A DNA stretch of 64,000 nucleotides from Paraburkholderia piptadeniae (GTDB lineage Bacteria > Pseudomonadota > Gammaproteobacteria > Burkholderiales > Burkholderiaceae), in assembly GCF_900007165.1 (NCBI RefSeq), contig NZ_CYGY02000075.1:99967-163966 (forward strand), in the 5' to 3' direction. Every line of letters begins with the position of its first letter. Within the stretch, counting starts at the first letter, position 1. The notes under the pieces were generated by a model. It worked only from the letters and a program-made list of their open reading frames with translations. It had not been told where the DNA came from and did no database searches. Shown here one piece after another: positions 8,192 through 15,847 of the stretch. A program made the position numbers and the translations under genes.

Positions 8192-9757
8192 ATGCTTAAC
8201 AACCTCACTATCCGACAAGGACTGACGCTCGTCATCTGCGTATTTGCAGCGCTTCTTTTGGCGGTGATCGGCGTCGGTTGGGGCGCGCTGAAATTCAGCA
8301 ACGACGGTCTGCAGAACGTGCAACAGACTTCGGCTGCGATGAACGCGCTTTCGTCGAGCTCGGAGAAGCTGTTGCAGGTCCGTCTGTCGCTGGGCAGCTA
8401 CGAGACGCTCTTCAGCGTCGGCAAAGACACGGATGGGCTGCTCGCGGCCGCGCACAAGGTGCTCGAAGCGTCGAACGACGAGTTCCGGGTCTACATGGCC
8501 GGCCCGTTCGGCAGTGACGAAGAGCGCAAGCTCGCACAGACGGTCGCGGACGCACGCACCGCGCTCGTCAACCAGGCGATCGAGCCGGAGCACAAGGCGC
8601 TCGTCGACAACGACTTCAATACGTTCCGCACGATCCAGGGCGAAACGGGCGACCACTACTACGGCATCTACGCGAAGGCGATCGACGCGCTCAAGCGCGC
8701 GCAGGCCGACAACCGTCAGCATCAGGCCGACCAGCTGAACCAGCGCTTCAGGATCTCGACGGGCGTTTTCTTCGCGGTCGGTGTGGCAGCCGTCGTGGTG
8801 GGCGCGCTGGCGCGCGCGGGTCTTTCCGCCGCCGTCGTAAAGCCCGTGAACCAGACGATCCGCCACTTCCGCAGCATGGCCGAGGGCGATTTGACCTCGA
8901 CGGTCAAGGTGCGCTCGCGCAACGAGATGGGCCAGTTGCTGCAGGCGCTCGCGCAGATGCGCGACGGGCTCGTCGAAACCGTGTCGAAAGTGCGCGGCAG
9001 TACGCAGTCGATCACGATCGGCGCGAATGAAATCGCCGCCGGCAACGCCGATCTGTCGAGCCGCACAGAGCAGCAGGCGGCCGCTTTGCAGCAGACGGCG
9101 GCGAGCATGGAAGAGCTGTCGGCGACCGTCAAGCAGAACACCGACAACGCGAAGCTGGCGAACCGTCTCGCGCAAGGCGCGTTGCAGACGGTCGTGCGCG
9201 GCAGCGATGTGGTCACGCGTGTGACGGAAACGATGGACGGCATCACCGAATCGTCGCGCAAGGTCGGCGAGATTATCGGCATCATCGAGGGCATCGCGTT
9301 TCAGACCAACATCCTCGCGCTGAACGCAGCGGTCGAGGCGGCACGAGCGGGCGAGCAGGGGCGCGGCTTTGCCGTCGTCGCATCGGAAGTGCGCGCGCTC
9401 GCGCAGCGCTCGGCCGCCGCAGCGAAGGAGATTTGCGATCTGATCGGCGATTCGACGGCGCAGGTCGAGCAGGGCGCGTCGCTTGTTGCTGATGCCCGGA
9501 AGACGATGCAGGAAGCGATGACGTCCGTCGAGCGCGTGACGGGCATCATGACGGAGATCGAAGGCGCCGCGCACGAGCAGAGCGAAGGCATCGAGCAGAT
9601 CAACAAGGCGATCGGCCAGATCGACGAAGTGACGCAGCAGAACGCAGCGCTCGTCGAGCAGGCTGCTGCTGAGGCGAAGACGCTTGAAGCGCAGGCTGTT
9701 TTGTTGCGCGAGGCGGTCGCGGTGTTTCGGGTTGATGAGACCGCGGGCGGTGCGTGA
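8192..9757 (+). CDS. methyl-accepting chemotaxis protein
   Basis: 521 residues from ATG 8192 (MLNNLTIRQG). An upstream in-frame ATG at 8147 would add 15 residues with no membrane logic. Layout: first membrane span about 10-32, a periplasmic four-helix ligand-binding region of Tar type to about 185, second span about 186-208, a HAMP linker, then the long cytoplasmic coiled-coil signalling domain. The highly conserved tip reads GIAFQTNILALNAAVEAARA, followed by GRGFAVVASEVRALAQRS. It senses a periplasmic ligand and controls CheA. There is no C-terminal NWETF-type tether for CheR. No che genes are nearby, so it is an orphan receptor. A second copy of its last 65 codons lies broken at 30035. Confidence 0.92.
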   Translation: MLNNLTIRQGLTLVICVFAALLLAVIGVGWGALKFSNDGLQNVQQTSAAMNALSSSSEKLLQVRLSLGSYETLFSVGKDTDGLLAAAHKVLEASNDEFRVYMAGPFGSDEERKLAQTVADARTALVNQAIEPEHKALVDNDFNTFRTIQGETGDHYYGIYAKAIDALKRAQADNRQHQADQLNQRFRISTGVFFAVGVAAVVVGALARAGLSAAVVKPVNQTIRHFRSMAEGDLTSTVKVRSRNEMGQLLQALAQMRDGLVETVSKVRGSTQSITIGANEIAAGNADLSSRTEQQAAALQQTAASMEELSATVKQNTDNAKLANRLAQGALQTVVRGSDVVTRVTETMDGITESSRKVGEIIGIIEGIAFQTNILALNAAVEAARAGEQGRGFAVVASEVRALAQRSAAAAKEICDLIGDSTAQVEQGASLVADARKTMQEAMTSVERVTGIMTEIEGAAHEQSEGIEQINKAIGQIDEVTQQNAALVEQAAAEAKTLEAQAVLLREAVAVFRVDETAGGA

Positions 9758-10395
9758 AAGGCTGGCTGTGCCCATGACGCAGATGGTCCAGCATGGGCAG
9801 CCTTCATCAAAACGCAAATGCAGCGTCGCTTCGAAAAATCCAATATCACGTGTGCCATCCTTGCGACTGCCTGCTATCCAGGCGTCGCCGAATTGATGCA
9901 CGAACCCCTCGGTTTCTGTTCTTCGGCACATCTGCTGGCCCGGAATGGTCACATGTTGGCTTTATCGTCAGGGGACCCCGAGGTCTTTGCAAGAGAACGG
10001 AAATGCCGCGCGTTATCAGCGAACAACGGGCCGGGCATACTTCCGCGGCAGGCCGCTCGGCCGATTTACAGACTTCGCATGATGATGCGAAGAGACGTTC
10101 TGCGTGATGGTTCGCATGTGGAGCCATCGTGGCGGCGCGCTCAGGTCTAGGCGCTCGTTGGCCATCAATAGCTCGACGAGCGAGACGCTTTGCGGCAACT
10201 TCCGCGGCAAACGGGCGACGAAGTGCAAACGCGGCTCGACGATTGTTGACCGGGCCCATCGGTCATTGCAAAACGCGGGTATCGACTTCCGGGATTCCCA
10301 TTCTCAAAACGGATGTCCCTGCCAGTGTGAGTTTTAACTCGCGCGTACGAATCGCATGCACCCGAAAGAAGTAAACTTTGTGTTTCAAGCCCAAC
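9758..10395. other. gene-free stretch after the MCP
   Basis: Short overlapping frames without recognisable domains. A perfect 8-bp hairpin CTTCGCAT-GATG-ATGCGAAG is at 10073-10092. The rest looks like eroded intergenic or IS-flanking DNA leading into the transposase relics that begin near 10396. Confidence 0.45.
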
Positions 10396-10751
10396 CGATC
10401 AATTCCTCATCGAGAAATTGCGCGATGTGGTTGGTCTGTACCTGAGCCCACCAGAGAACGCCCTGGTACCAGTGTCAGGCGCTCGAACGCACGCAACCCA
10501 TGCTGCCGATGGGTTTCGGCTACGTCGAAGGCGTCACGCACGACTACGTTCGTCATGGCCCCACTACGTTGTTCGCCGCGCTGAATGTCGTTCATGCGCG
10601 AAATCGACAAGGCCGTACCGGCTGAACTCGACGCGCACTGCATCGTCGACAAATACAGCAGCCACAAGCATCCGAAGGTCAAGGCGCGGCTGGCGGCCCG
10701 CCCCCGCTGGCACATGCATTTTCTTCCCACCTACAGTTCATGGCTTAAAGA
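10396..10751 (+). pseudogene. IS630-family transposase relic
   Basis: Pieces of an IS630-type DDE transposase in changing frames. First EKLRDVVGLYLSPPENALV, then a deletion that removes the VDEKSQI segment with the first catalytic Asp. Next QALERTQPMLPMGFGYVEG and THDYVRHGPTTLFAALNV, then a second deletion, then REIDKAVPAELDAHCIVDKY and ARPRWHMHFLPTYSSWL, where the sequence leaves the family before the final Glu. Two catalytic residues are lost and at least two frameshifts are present, so it is inactive. Confidence 0.75.
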
Positions 10752-10812
10752 GCATTGTGCGTACACACCAGAATTCGGCTGGCGCATTAGAAAAGCGGCC
10801 CGCAAGCGCTCG

Positions 10813-10975
10813 GCGTTCGCGAGTTGGGCTGAGTAGCAAGCTGCATCAGGCGGTGGATGCACAAGGAAGGCCGTTGCGACTGATCGTGACCGAAGGGCGA
10901 GTCCACGACATCCCGTGTGGTCGAGCGCTTCTTCAACGGTATCAAGCATTTTCGGCAAGTCTCCACTCGTTCAAT
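10813..10975 (+). pseudogene. IS5-family transposase relic
   Basis: The frame at 10813 reads SRVGLSSKLHQAVDAQGRPL, then RLIVTEGRVHD, which matches the central DDE region of IS5-type transposases. After an internal deletion another frame gives VVERFFNGIKHFRQVSTR, matching the C-terminal Glu-containing motif (VERFFxxIKxFRRV). Only about 160 bases remain. It abuts the IS630 relic, so two elements collapsed into one another here. Confidence 0.65.
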
Positions 10976-11158
10976 CGAAATTGCACCAGGACCTGCACAG
11001 CGTTACCCGCTCGCGCTTTATCGGTCCGAGCCATCGGTCTCTTCCGAATGCCGCCCGGCGAATCGGCGGACGGTTGAACGAACGCTCCAGTAATCTCGCC
11101 GCGTTCCGACGTGAGCTTCGACCCGGACGAGCAATGATTACCTCTCGCGTATCGGCTA

Positions 11159-11366
11159 TGTAACAAAATGTGACGAGGTGCGTTCGGCGTGGCGGATCCG
11201 GTCAAAGAAGTACACATTCATCAGTGTAATTCCCAATATTCTCACCGAATAGAAGCATCTCACGACGATTTACTGGCAACAATTACCTAAAAATCAGAAC
11301 TAATGCCGGTCCGGAGCGCCCGCTGAGAGCGAAATTCTCGTTTCACGGCTGTAACAATTTGTGACG
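11159..11366 (+). promoter_or_regulatory. two paired TGTRAC direct-repeat sites
   Basis: TGTAACAAAATGTGACG occurs at 11159-11175 and TGTAACAATTTGTGACG at 11350-11366. Each site contains TGTAAC and TGTGAC half-sites spaced 10 bp start to start, one helical turn, as in direct-repeat operators of response regulators. The two sites are 191 bp apart in the same orientation in an AT-richer region upstream of the Tad genes. Regulation of the pilus by a factor binding here is an inference. Confidence 0.4.
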
Positions 11367-12015
11367 TGAGCATTCTTCTCACGATCTTCTGCGAATGGGA
11401 TTTTGTCGCAATCGATCTTCTTACCAATAGTTCGGCCGTGCGTTGCAAATGCTTGAATTGTCGGAGCGGCGAGCCATCACGTGCAATTCTCCCTGATGGT
11501 TTCCTCTGACTTTTTCTGTTCGCCTCCTCACATTAGTGCCTGCGTGAACTACGCACGCCCCGATTCTTCCAATTTTCACTTGTGAAACATTCGCCGTCAC
11601 GGACGCATCAAGACATCGTTCTTTTTGCTAAATGAACCAATTGTGGCAAGCCTTTCGGCATGCATGGCACCGTTCTCGCTCTATGTGCCGCGACGGTGAC
11701 GCGTATGTCTCAGCAGTTGCAGCGCGTCCCGGTTTCAGGCGCCACGGAACAGCTGACGGGGGGTTCGGTTCTGCGGCGTCGGAAAGCTTCGGCACTTGCC
11801 GGCCCTCACAGCGGGCGGTGGCGAGGTCAAGGGAACAACAACGACGAACCTGGAGCGTTGATGCAGTTCCCGAACAACTGGCGTTGGGGAGGGGGAGGGT
11901 CTGGAGTGCAGCAGAACAACGATGCGTTCCGGCACCGACCCGGTAGTCCAGGCCAACTTCCGGCTGTGCAGTCTGCAGCTTTTCACCAATGCTCGGTCCC
12001 GCAGCGGGCATGTTT

Positions 12016-12039
12016 GAGTACCTGAGTACCTGAGTACAA
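12016..12039 (+). repeat. three 8-bp direct repeats before the flp1 ribosome-binding site
   Basis: GAGTACCT, GAGTACCT and GAGTACAA stand head to tail at 12016-12039, twelve bases before the AAGGAG of the first pilin gene. The second pilin gene has the same downstream leader (CCTTCAAACCA) but not these repeats. They lie in the mRNA leader or promoter, so a role in slippage or in regulation specific to flp1 is possible. Confidence 0.4.
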
Positions 12040-12063
12040 ACCTTCAAACCAAGGAGCTTGAAA

Positions 12064-12258
12064 ATGCAAAAAACTCTCGACCTCATCCGCGCCTTTGCCC
12101 GCGACGAAGATGGTGTGACGGCGATCGAATATGGTCTGCTGGCCGCGTTGATCGCGGTGATGGTTATCGGTGGCGCCACGGTGGCCGGTACTAGTCTGAA
12201 CTCGATCTTCACCTACATCGGTACCGAGCTGAACACCGCAAACGGGAACAAGGGTTAA
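12064..12258 (+). CDS. flp1: Flp/Fap-type major pilin, copy 1
   Basis: 64 residues from ATG 12064 with a perfect AAGGAG seven bases upstream. It is a class III prepilin of the type IVb Flp family: short basic leader MQKTLDLIRAFARDEDG, a Gly at the prepilin-peptidase cut, then V-T-A-I-E-Y with Glu at +5 and Tyr at +6, then the hydrophobic helix GLLAALIAVMVIGGATVAG. It is processed by the TadV peptidase encoded downstream and polymerised by TadA/TadB/TadC into the Tad pilus. It is followed by a tandem duplicate. The ORF can be read from an upstream TTG, but the ribosome-binding site fixes the start. Confidence 0.93.
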   Translation: MQKTLDLIRAFARDEDGVTAIEYGLLAALIAVMVIGGATVAGTSLNSIFTYIGTELNTANGNKG

Positions 12259-12379
12259 GCGACAACCGGCGTGAGCGGAGCTGCCGGTCCTTCGCTGGGC
12301 AGCTCCGCGACAGGCGACGCGAAGTGAGTTGAGGAACACGAAGAGTCCTGAAACAAACCTTCAAACCAGGGAGCTTGAG

Positions 12380-12577
12380 ATGCAAAAAACTCTCAACCTC
12401 ATCCGTGCCTTTGCCCGCGACGAAGATGGTGTGACGGCGATCGAATATGCTCTGCTGGCCGCGTTGATCTCGGTGATGGTTATCGGTGGCGCGACCACGG
12501 CCGGTACCAGCTTGAACACCATGTACGCGTACATCGCTAACAAGATATCCGACGTGGCGGCCGGCACGGGGGGGTAA
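12380..12577 (+). CDS. flp2: Flp/Fap-type pilin, copy 2
   Basis: 65 residues from ATG 12380 with AGGGAG seven bases upstream. It is nearly identical to copy 1 through the leader and helix (G then VTAIEYALLAALISVMVIGG) and diverges at the C-terminus (SLNTMYAYIANKISDVAAG). The duplication includes flanking DNA: both genes begin after CCTTCAAACCA and end with TAAGCGACAACCGGCG. A recent tandem duplication is therefore visible in the sequence. The differing surface-exposed C-terminus could mean a minor pilin or antigenic diversification. Confidence 0.92.
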   Translation: MQKTLNLIRAFARDEDGVTAIEYALLAALISVMVIGGATTAGTSLNTMYAYIANKISDVAAGTGG

Positions 12578-12740
12578 GCGACAACCGGCGCGAGCGAAGC
12601 TCCCGGGCCTTCGCCGGGCAGTTCCGCGATGGACGACGCGAAATGAATTGAGGAACACACGGAGAGTCCTTGAAAAGCAGAACCGAAAAGGCGCATCGCG
12701 CGTCGGTCTGAATTTGCAGCAGCACAAACGGGGGAACGCC

Positions 12741-13271
12741 ATGAACGCTTTCGAATTTCCGATCGGCATCTGTCTGCTGGTTTTGCTGGCGACGGCAGCA
12801 GGTACGGATCTGCATTCGCGCCGCATTCCCAACTGGCTGGTGTTGGCGGGGCTGACGCTGGCGCTTGCGGCGCAGTGGTGGCAACACGGTGCAGCTCAGG
12901 GGTACGCGTCCTGGGGGCTCGGTGTACTGACGGGCGGATGCCTGTTTCTCCCGCTTTATCTGCTGCGCGGCATGGGCGCAGGCGATGTGAAGCTGATGGC
13001 GATGGTCGGTGCGTTCGTCGGGCCGGAACTGGCGTTTGAGATCGTGCTGGTGACTTGCACGATCGGTGGCATCTGGGCGCTTGCAGTCGTCGTGTTCAAG
13101 CGTGCGTTGAAGTCGGCAGGGACCAACATGCTCGCGATCGTACTTTCGAAGGGCCATGTTGAAGCAGGAAAGGGCGCGGCATCGTCCGTCGGATCGCTGC
13201 CTTATGGCGTGGCCATTGCGATCGGGACGTTGAGCATCATGATCCTGCGCGCGGGACAGAGTATCGTCTGA
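12741..13271 (+). CDS. tadV: prepilin peptidase TadV/CpaA
   Basis: 176 residues from ATG 12741, preceded by GGGGGAACGCC. A24-family aspartic membrane protease: first catalytic Asp (about 23) in GTDLHSRRIPN and second (about 82) in GMGAGDVKL, with about six hydrophobic spans. It lacks the N-terminal methylase domain of PilD, as usual for TadV. It cuts the Flp prepilins and the TadE/TadF pseudopilins at the cytoplasmic face of the inner membrane. The position directly after the two pilin genes is typical of Tad loci. The longer frame from 12648 has no coding support. Confidence 0.92.
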   Translation: MNAFEFPIGICLLVLLATAAGTDLHSRRIPNWLVLAGLTLALAAQWWQHGAAQGYASWGLGVLTGGCLFLPLYLLRGMGAGDVKLMAMVGAFVGPELAFEIVLVTCTIGGIWALAVVVFKRALKSAGTNMLAIVLSKGHVEAGKGAASSVGSLPYGVAIAIGTLSIMILRAGQSIV

Positions 13272-13407
13272 CGAGCACGAAACAGAAGATTTGCGAAGAA
13301 AGTTTCGCACATCAGATTCGCACTACGAAAAGAGCCAACGTCGAGTGGCGACACGAAGCAGGCAAGAGACCTTTCGCACAACGCGCAGGATCTATCGGGG
13401 ATACAAC

Positions 13408-14838
13408 GTGAAAGACGAAAAACAGACGGGGCCACAAGTATCGGCCGACGTGACGCGCCTGCATGATGCAAGCCGCTCACGCGCCGACGGGGATCATGCC
13501 GACGCGAGCCTGCTGGCGCGCGCGCCGCGAACCATCGCCGAGACGGGTCTCGACCAGAACCTGCTTCTTGAGCTCATCGCCAAGTCTGCATTCGTGATGG
13601 GCAAGGTGTCGCTGTCGCAGCTCGTGCAGCGGCTCAAGCTCGGCGCCAGTGTACTCGACAGCGTCGTATCGTTCGGCGTGCGGGAACGGATTCTCGAAAT
13701 CGTCCGGCGTGGCGCAAGCGACCTCGACGTCGACATGCAGCTGACGGAAGGCGGGCGCCAGCGCGCGTCCGAGTTCATGAGCCGCTGCCGTTACGTCGGC
13801 CCGGCGCCCGTCTCGCTCGCGTCGTATGAGGCGATTCTGGAACGGCAATCGGTGCGCCGGATGCACGTCACATGCCATCAGGTGCGCGCGGCCTTCGCGG
13901 GCCTGGTCGTCAGGCAGACATTGCTCGACGACATCGGCGGCGCGGTCAACAGCGGCAAGCCGGTGATCTTCTTCGGCCCGCCGGGAAGCGGAAAAACTTC
14001 GTTAGCCGAACGACTGGGCAAGCTATTGCCGGGCCGCGTCGCCGTGCCCCATGCGATCGCGGTCGAGAACGAAATAATCCAGATTTTCGACCCGCTGATT
14101 CACGAGCCAGTCACTGGCGCCGCGCACGACCCGGCATCAGGCGCGCCCGCCGATGCGCGCTGGCAGCTTTGCCGCCGGCCGACGGTGGTGTCGGGCGGCG
14201 AACTGACGCTCGACATGCTCGAGCTGCGCTACGACGTAGCAAGCGGCTTCTACCAGGCGCCGCCGCATGTGAAGGCCAACGGCGGCCTGTACGTGGTCGA
14301 CGACCTCGGCCGTCAGCGTGTCGAGCCGGCTGAACTGCTCAATCGCTGGATCGTGCCGTTCGACCGCGGCCGCGACATGCTGACCTTGCATACGGGCTTG
14401 CGCTTCTCGCTTCCGTTCGATGTCTGGGTGGCATTTTCAAGCAACTTCGCGCCGGGGGATCTGGGCGACGAGGCCTTCTTCCGGCGCCTCGGCTGCAAGC
14501 TGTACGTCGGCGCACTCGACGTCGCCGAGTACCGGGCCGTGTACGAGCGCCGCTGCGAAGAGCTGCGCGTGGGATCGGACGACGACGCCTTCGAATACCT
14601 CGTCCATCACCTGCACATGACGTCGGGCCGGCCGTTGCTCGCCTGCTATCCGGGCGACCTTCTGCGCATCGTGCTTGCGAACGCAAAGTATCTGGATCAG
14701 CCGCCCGTTGCGGATGCGCTGAATCTGCTGCGCGCTTGGAACAGCTATTTCGCGGTCGCCGGCGAGCACGACGCCCCGCCGCCGACGCAACAGCAGGGCG
14801 CCTCGGAGCGGGGCGCAAAAAAATCAGCGGCCGGTTAA
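13408..14838 (+). CDS. AAA+ ATPase of the Tad locus
   Basis: 476 residues from GTG 13408. The frame is open from 13291, but the GTG has a GGGG upstream and the protein becomes conserved-looking only after it. The N-terminal 150 residues are helical and may hold a winged-helix unit (LSQLVQRLKLGASVLDSVV). An AAA+ domain follows: Walker A GPPGSGKTSLAE near residue 192, Walker B GGLYVVDDLGRQ near 292, sensor-like VAFSSNFAPGDLG near 345 and a C-terminal helical lid. It sits between tadV and rcpC, so a role in pilus assembly or in its regulation is inferred. It is not TadA, TadZ or a standard Tad component. MoxR-like remodelling ATPases are the nearest architecture I can name. Confidence 0.75.
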   Translation: MKDEKQTGPQVSADVTRLHDASRSRADGDHADASLLARAPRTIAETGLDQNLLLELIAKSAFVMGKVSLSQLVQRLKLGASVLDSVVSFGVRERILEIVRRGASDLDVDMQLTEGGRQRASEFMSRCRYVGPAPVSLASYEAILERQSVRRMHVTCHQVRAAFAGLVVRQTLLDDIGGAVNSGKPVIFFGPPGSGKTSLAERLGKLLPGRVAVPHAIAVENEIIQIFDPLIHEPVTGAAHDPASGAPADARWQLCRRPTVVSGGELTLDMLELRYDVASGFYQAPPHVKANGGLYVVDDLGRQRVEPAELLNRWIVPFDRGRDMLTLHTGLRFSLPFDVWVAFSSNFAPGDLGDEAFFRRLGCKLYVGALDVAEYRAVYERRCEELRVGSDDDAFEYLVHHLHMTSGRPLLACYPGDLLRIVLANAKYLDQPPVADALNLLRAWNSYFAVAGEHDAPPPTQQQGASERGAKKSAAG

Positions 14839-14901
14839 TGGACCGGTTAAACGGCCGCAAACCCTAACCAGGAAACAGGTCAGGAATCAGGGAGGTTCAC
14901 C

Positions 14902-15750
14902 ATGAAGAACGTACGCGCCCTAGTGATGTTGGTGATAGCTGCCGTGGCCGGACTCGGCGCCGTGGCAATGGCATCGCGCTGGCTGATGGACAGGTCGTCG
15001 GGCATGACGACGAAGGTCGCCGTCGCGGCCGTCGACATCAATCTCGGACAGCGGCTCAATCCGGAATTCATCAAGATGATCGACTGGCCGTCGGGCAGCG
15101 TGCCGCCCGGCGCGTTCAACGACGTGCAGAAGCTCGACGGACGCGTGATGAAGAACAGCGTGCTGCGCGGCGAGCCGATTCTCGACGGCAAGCTCTCGCC
15201 CGAAGGCACGCAGGGCGGTCTCTCGGCCGTTATCGCGGAAGGACGCCGCGCAATCACCGTGCGGGTGAACGACGTGATCGGCGTGGCGGGATTCGCGTTG
15301 CCCGGCAACTACGTCGACATCATCGTCAGCACGCAGCAGGACAAGGGCAACGACAAGGGTGCGAACAAGGACGAAAGCATCTCCAAGATCGTGCTCGAAA
15401 AGATCCTGGTGCTGGCCGTCGCGCAGGAAGTCGGGCGCGACGAGACCAAGCCGAAGGTCGTCAATGCCGTCACGCTCGAAGTCACGCCCGAACAGGCGGA
15501 GAAGCTCGATCTGGCGCGCAGCGTAGGCACGCTGTCGCTCGTGCTGCGCAACCAGGTCGACACCGTCACGCTGCCGACGGCGGGCGCAACGAAATTCACC
15601 TTGCTCGGTACGCAGGCGCCCGTGGCCGCCTCGGCGCCCGCTCCGGCGCCCGTGCGCCACGTGCGTGCGCACTATGCGCCGCGTGCCGCCGCGCCGCGCG
15701 ACTGCGTCGGCGTTCTGTCAGGGGTGCTGGGCAGCGTCGAGTGTTTCTAG
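14902..15750 (+). CDS. rcpC: Tad pilus assembly protein RcpC/CpaB
   Basis: 282 residues, ATG preceded by GGGAGGTTCACC. One N-terminal membrane span (LVMLVIAAVAGLGAVAMA), then a SAF-type domain with VAVAAVDINLGQRLNPE near 40, then the RcpC domain GRRAITVRVNDVIGVAGFAL near 118 and PGNYVDIIVS. It is a periplasmic protein anchored in the inner membrane that works with the secretin in Tad export. The last 45 residues are Ala/Pro-rich with APVAASAPAPAPVRHVRAHY and two late Cys (DCVGVLSG, ECF), longer than I would expect. It is followed 98 bases later by the secretin gene. Confidence 0.9.
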   Translation: MKNVRALVMLVIAAVAGLGAVAMASRWLMDRSSGMTTKVAVAAVDINLGQRLNPEFIKMIDWPSGSVPPGAFNDVQKLDGRVMKNSVLRGEPILDGKLSPEGTQGGLSAVIAEGRRAITVRVNDVIGVAGFALPGNYVDIIVSTQQDKGNDKGANKDESISKIVLEKILVLAVAQEVGRDETKPKVVNAVTLEVTPEQAEKLDLARSVGTLSLVLRNQVDTVTLPTAGATKFTLLGTQAPVAASAPAPAPVRHVRAHYAPRAAAPRDCVGVLSGVLGSVECF

Positions 15751-15847
15751 GCGGAACTGGACAGGACGTGAGCGAGCGCCCGACATCAGGCGCCGCAAGG
15801 ACCACACGTCGCGATCGAAAGACATCGGGTAACGGGGGCATTGAAAA

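Larger units (their letters stand above)
10976..12063. other. long upstream region of the Tad operon
   Basis: No convincing gene over about 1.1 kb. From 11160 to 11640 the sequence is more AT-rich than its surroundings and carries the TGTRAC direct repeats listed next, so it is likely regulatory. From 11640 to 12010 frames exist on both strands but none has a Shine-Dalgarno or a recognisable motif. A long 5' leader to flp is possible. Confidence 0.5.

Noticed and set aside
8057..9952. 631-codon open frame on the minus strand
   Set aside because: It lies opposite the intact MCP gene and is Arg/Asp-rich as expected for a GC-rich antisense shadow. No motif or ribosome-binding site.
11632..12025. 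two overlapping plus-strand frames before flp1
   Set aside because: No Shine-Dalgarno, no signal or domain, and an overlapping minus-strand frame of equal quality. Treated as leader DNA.
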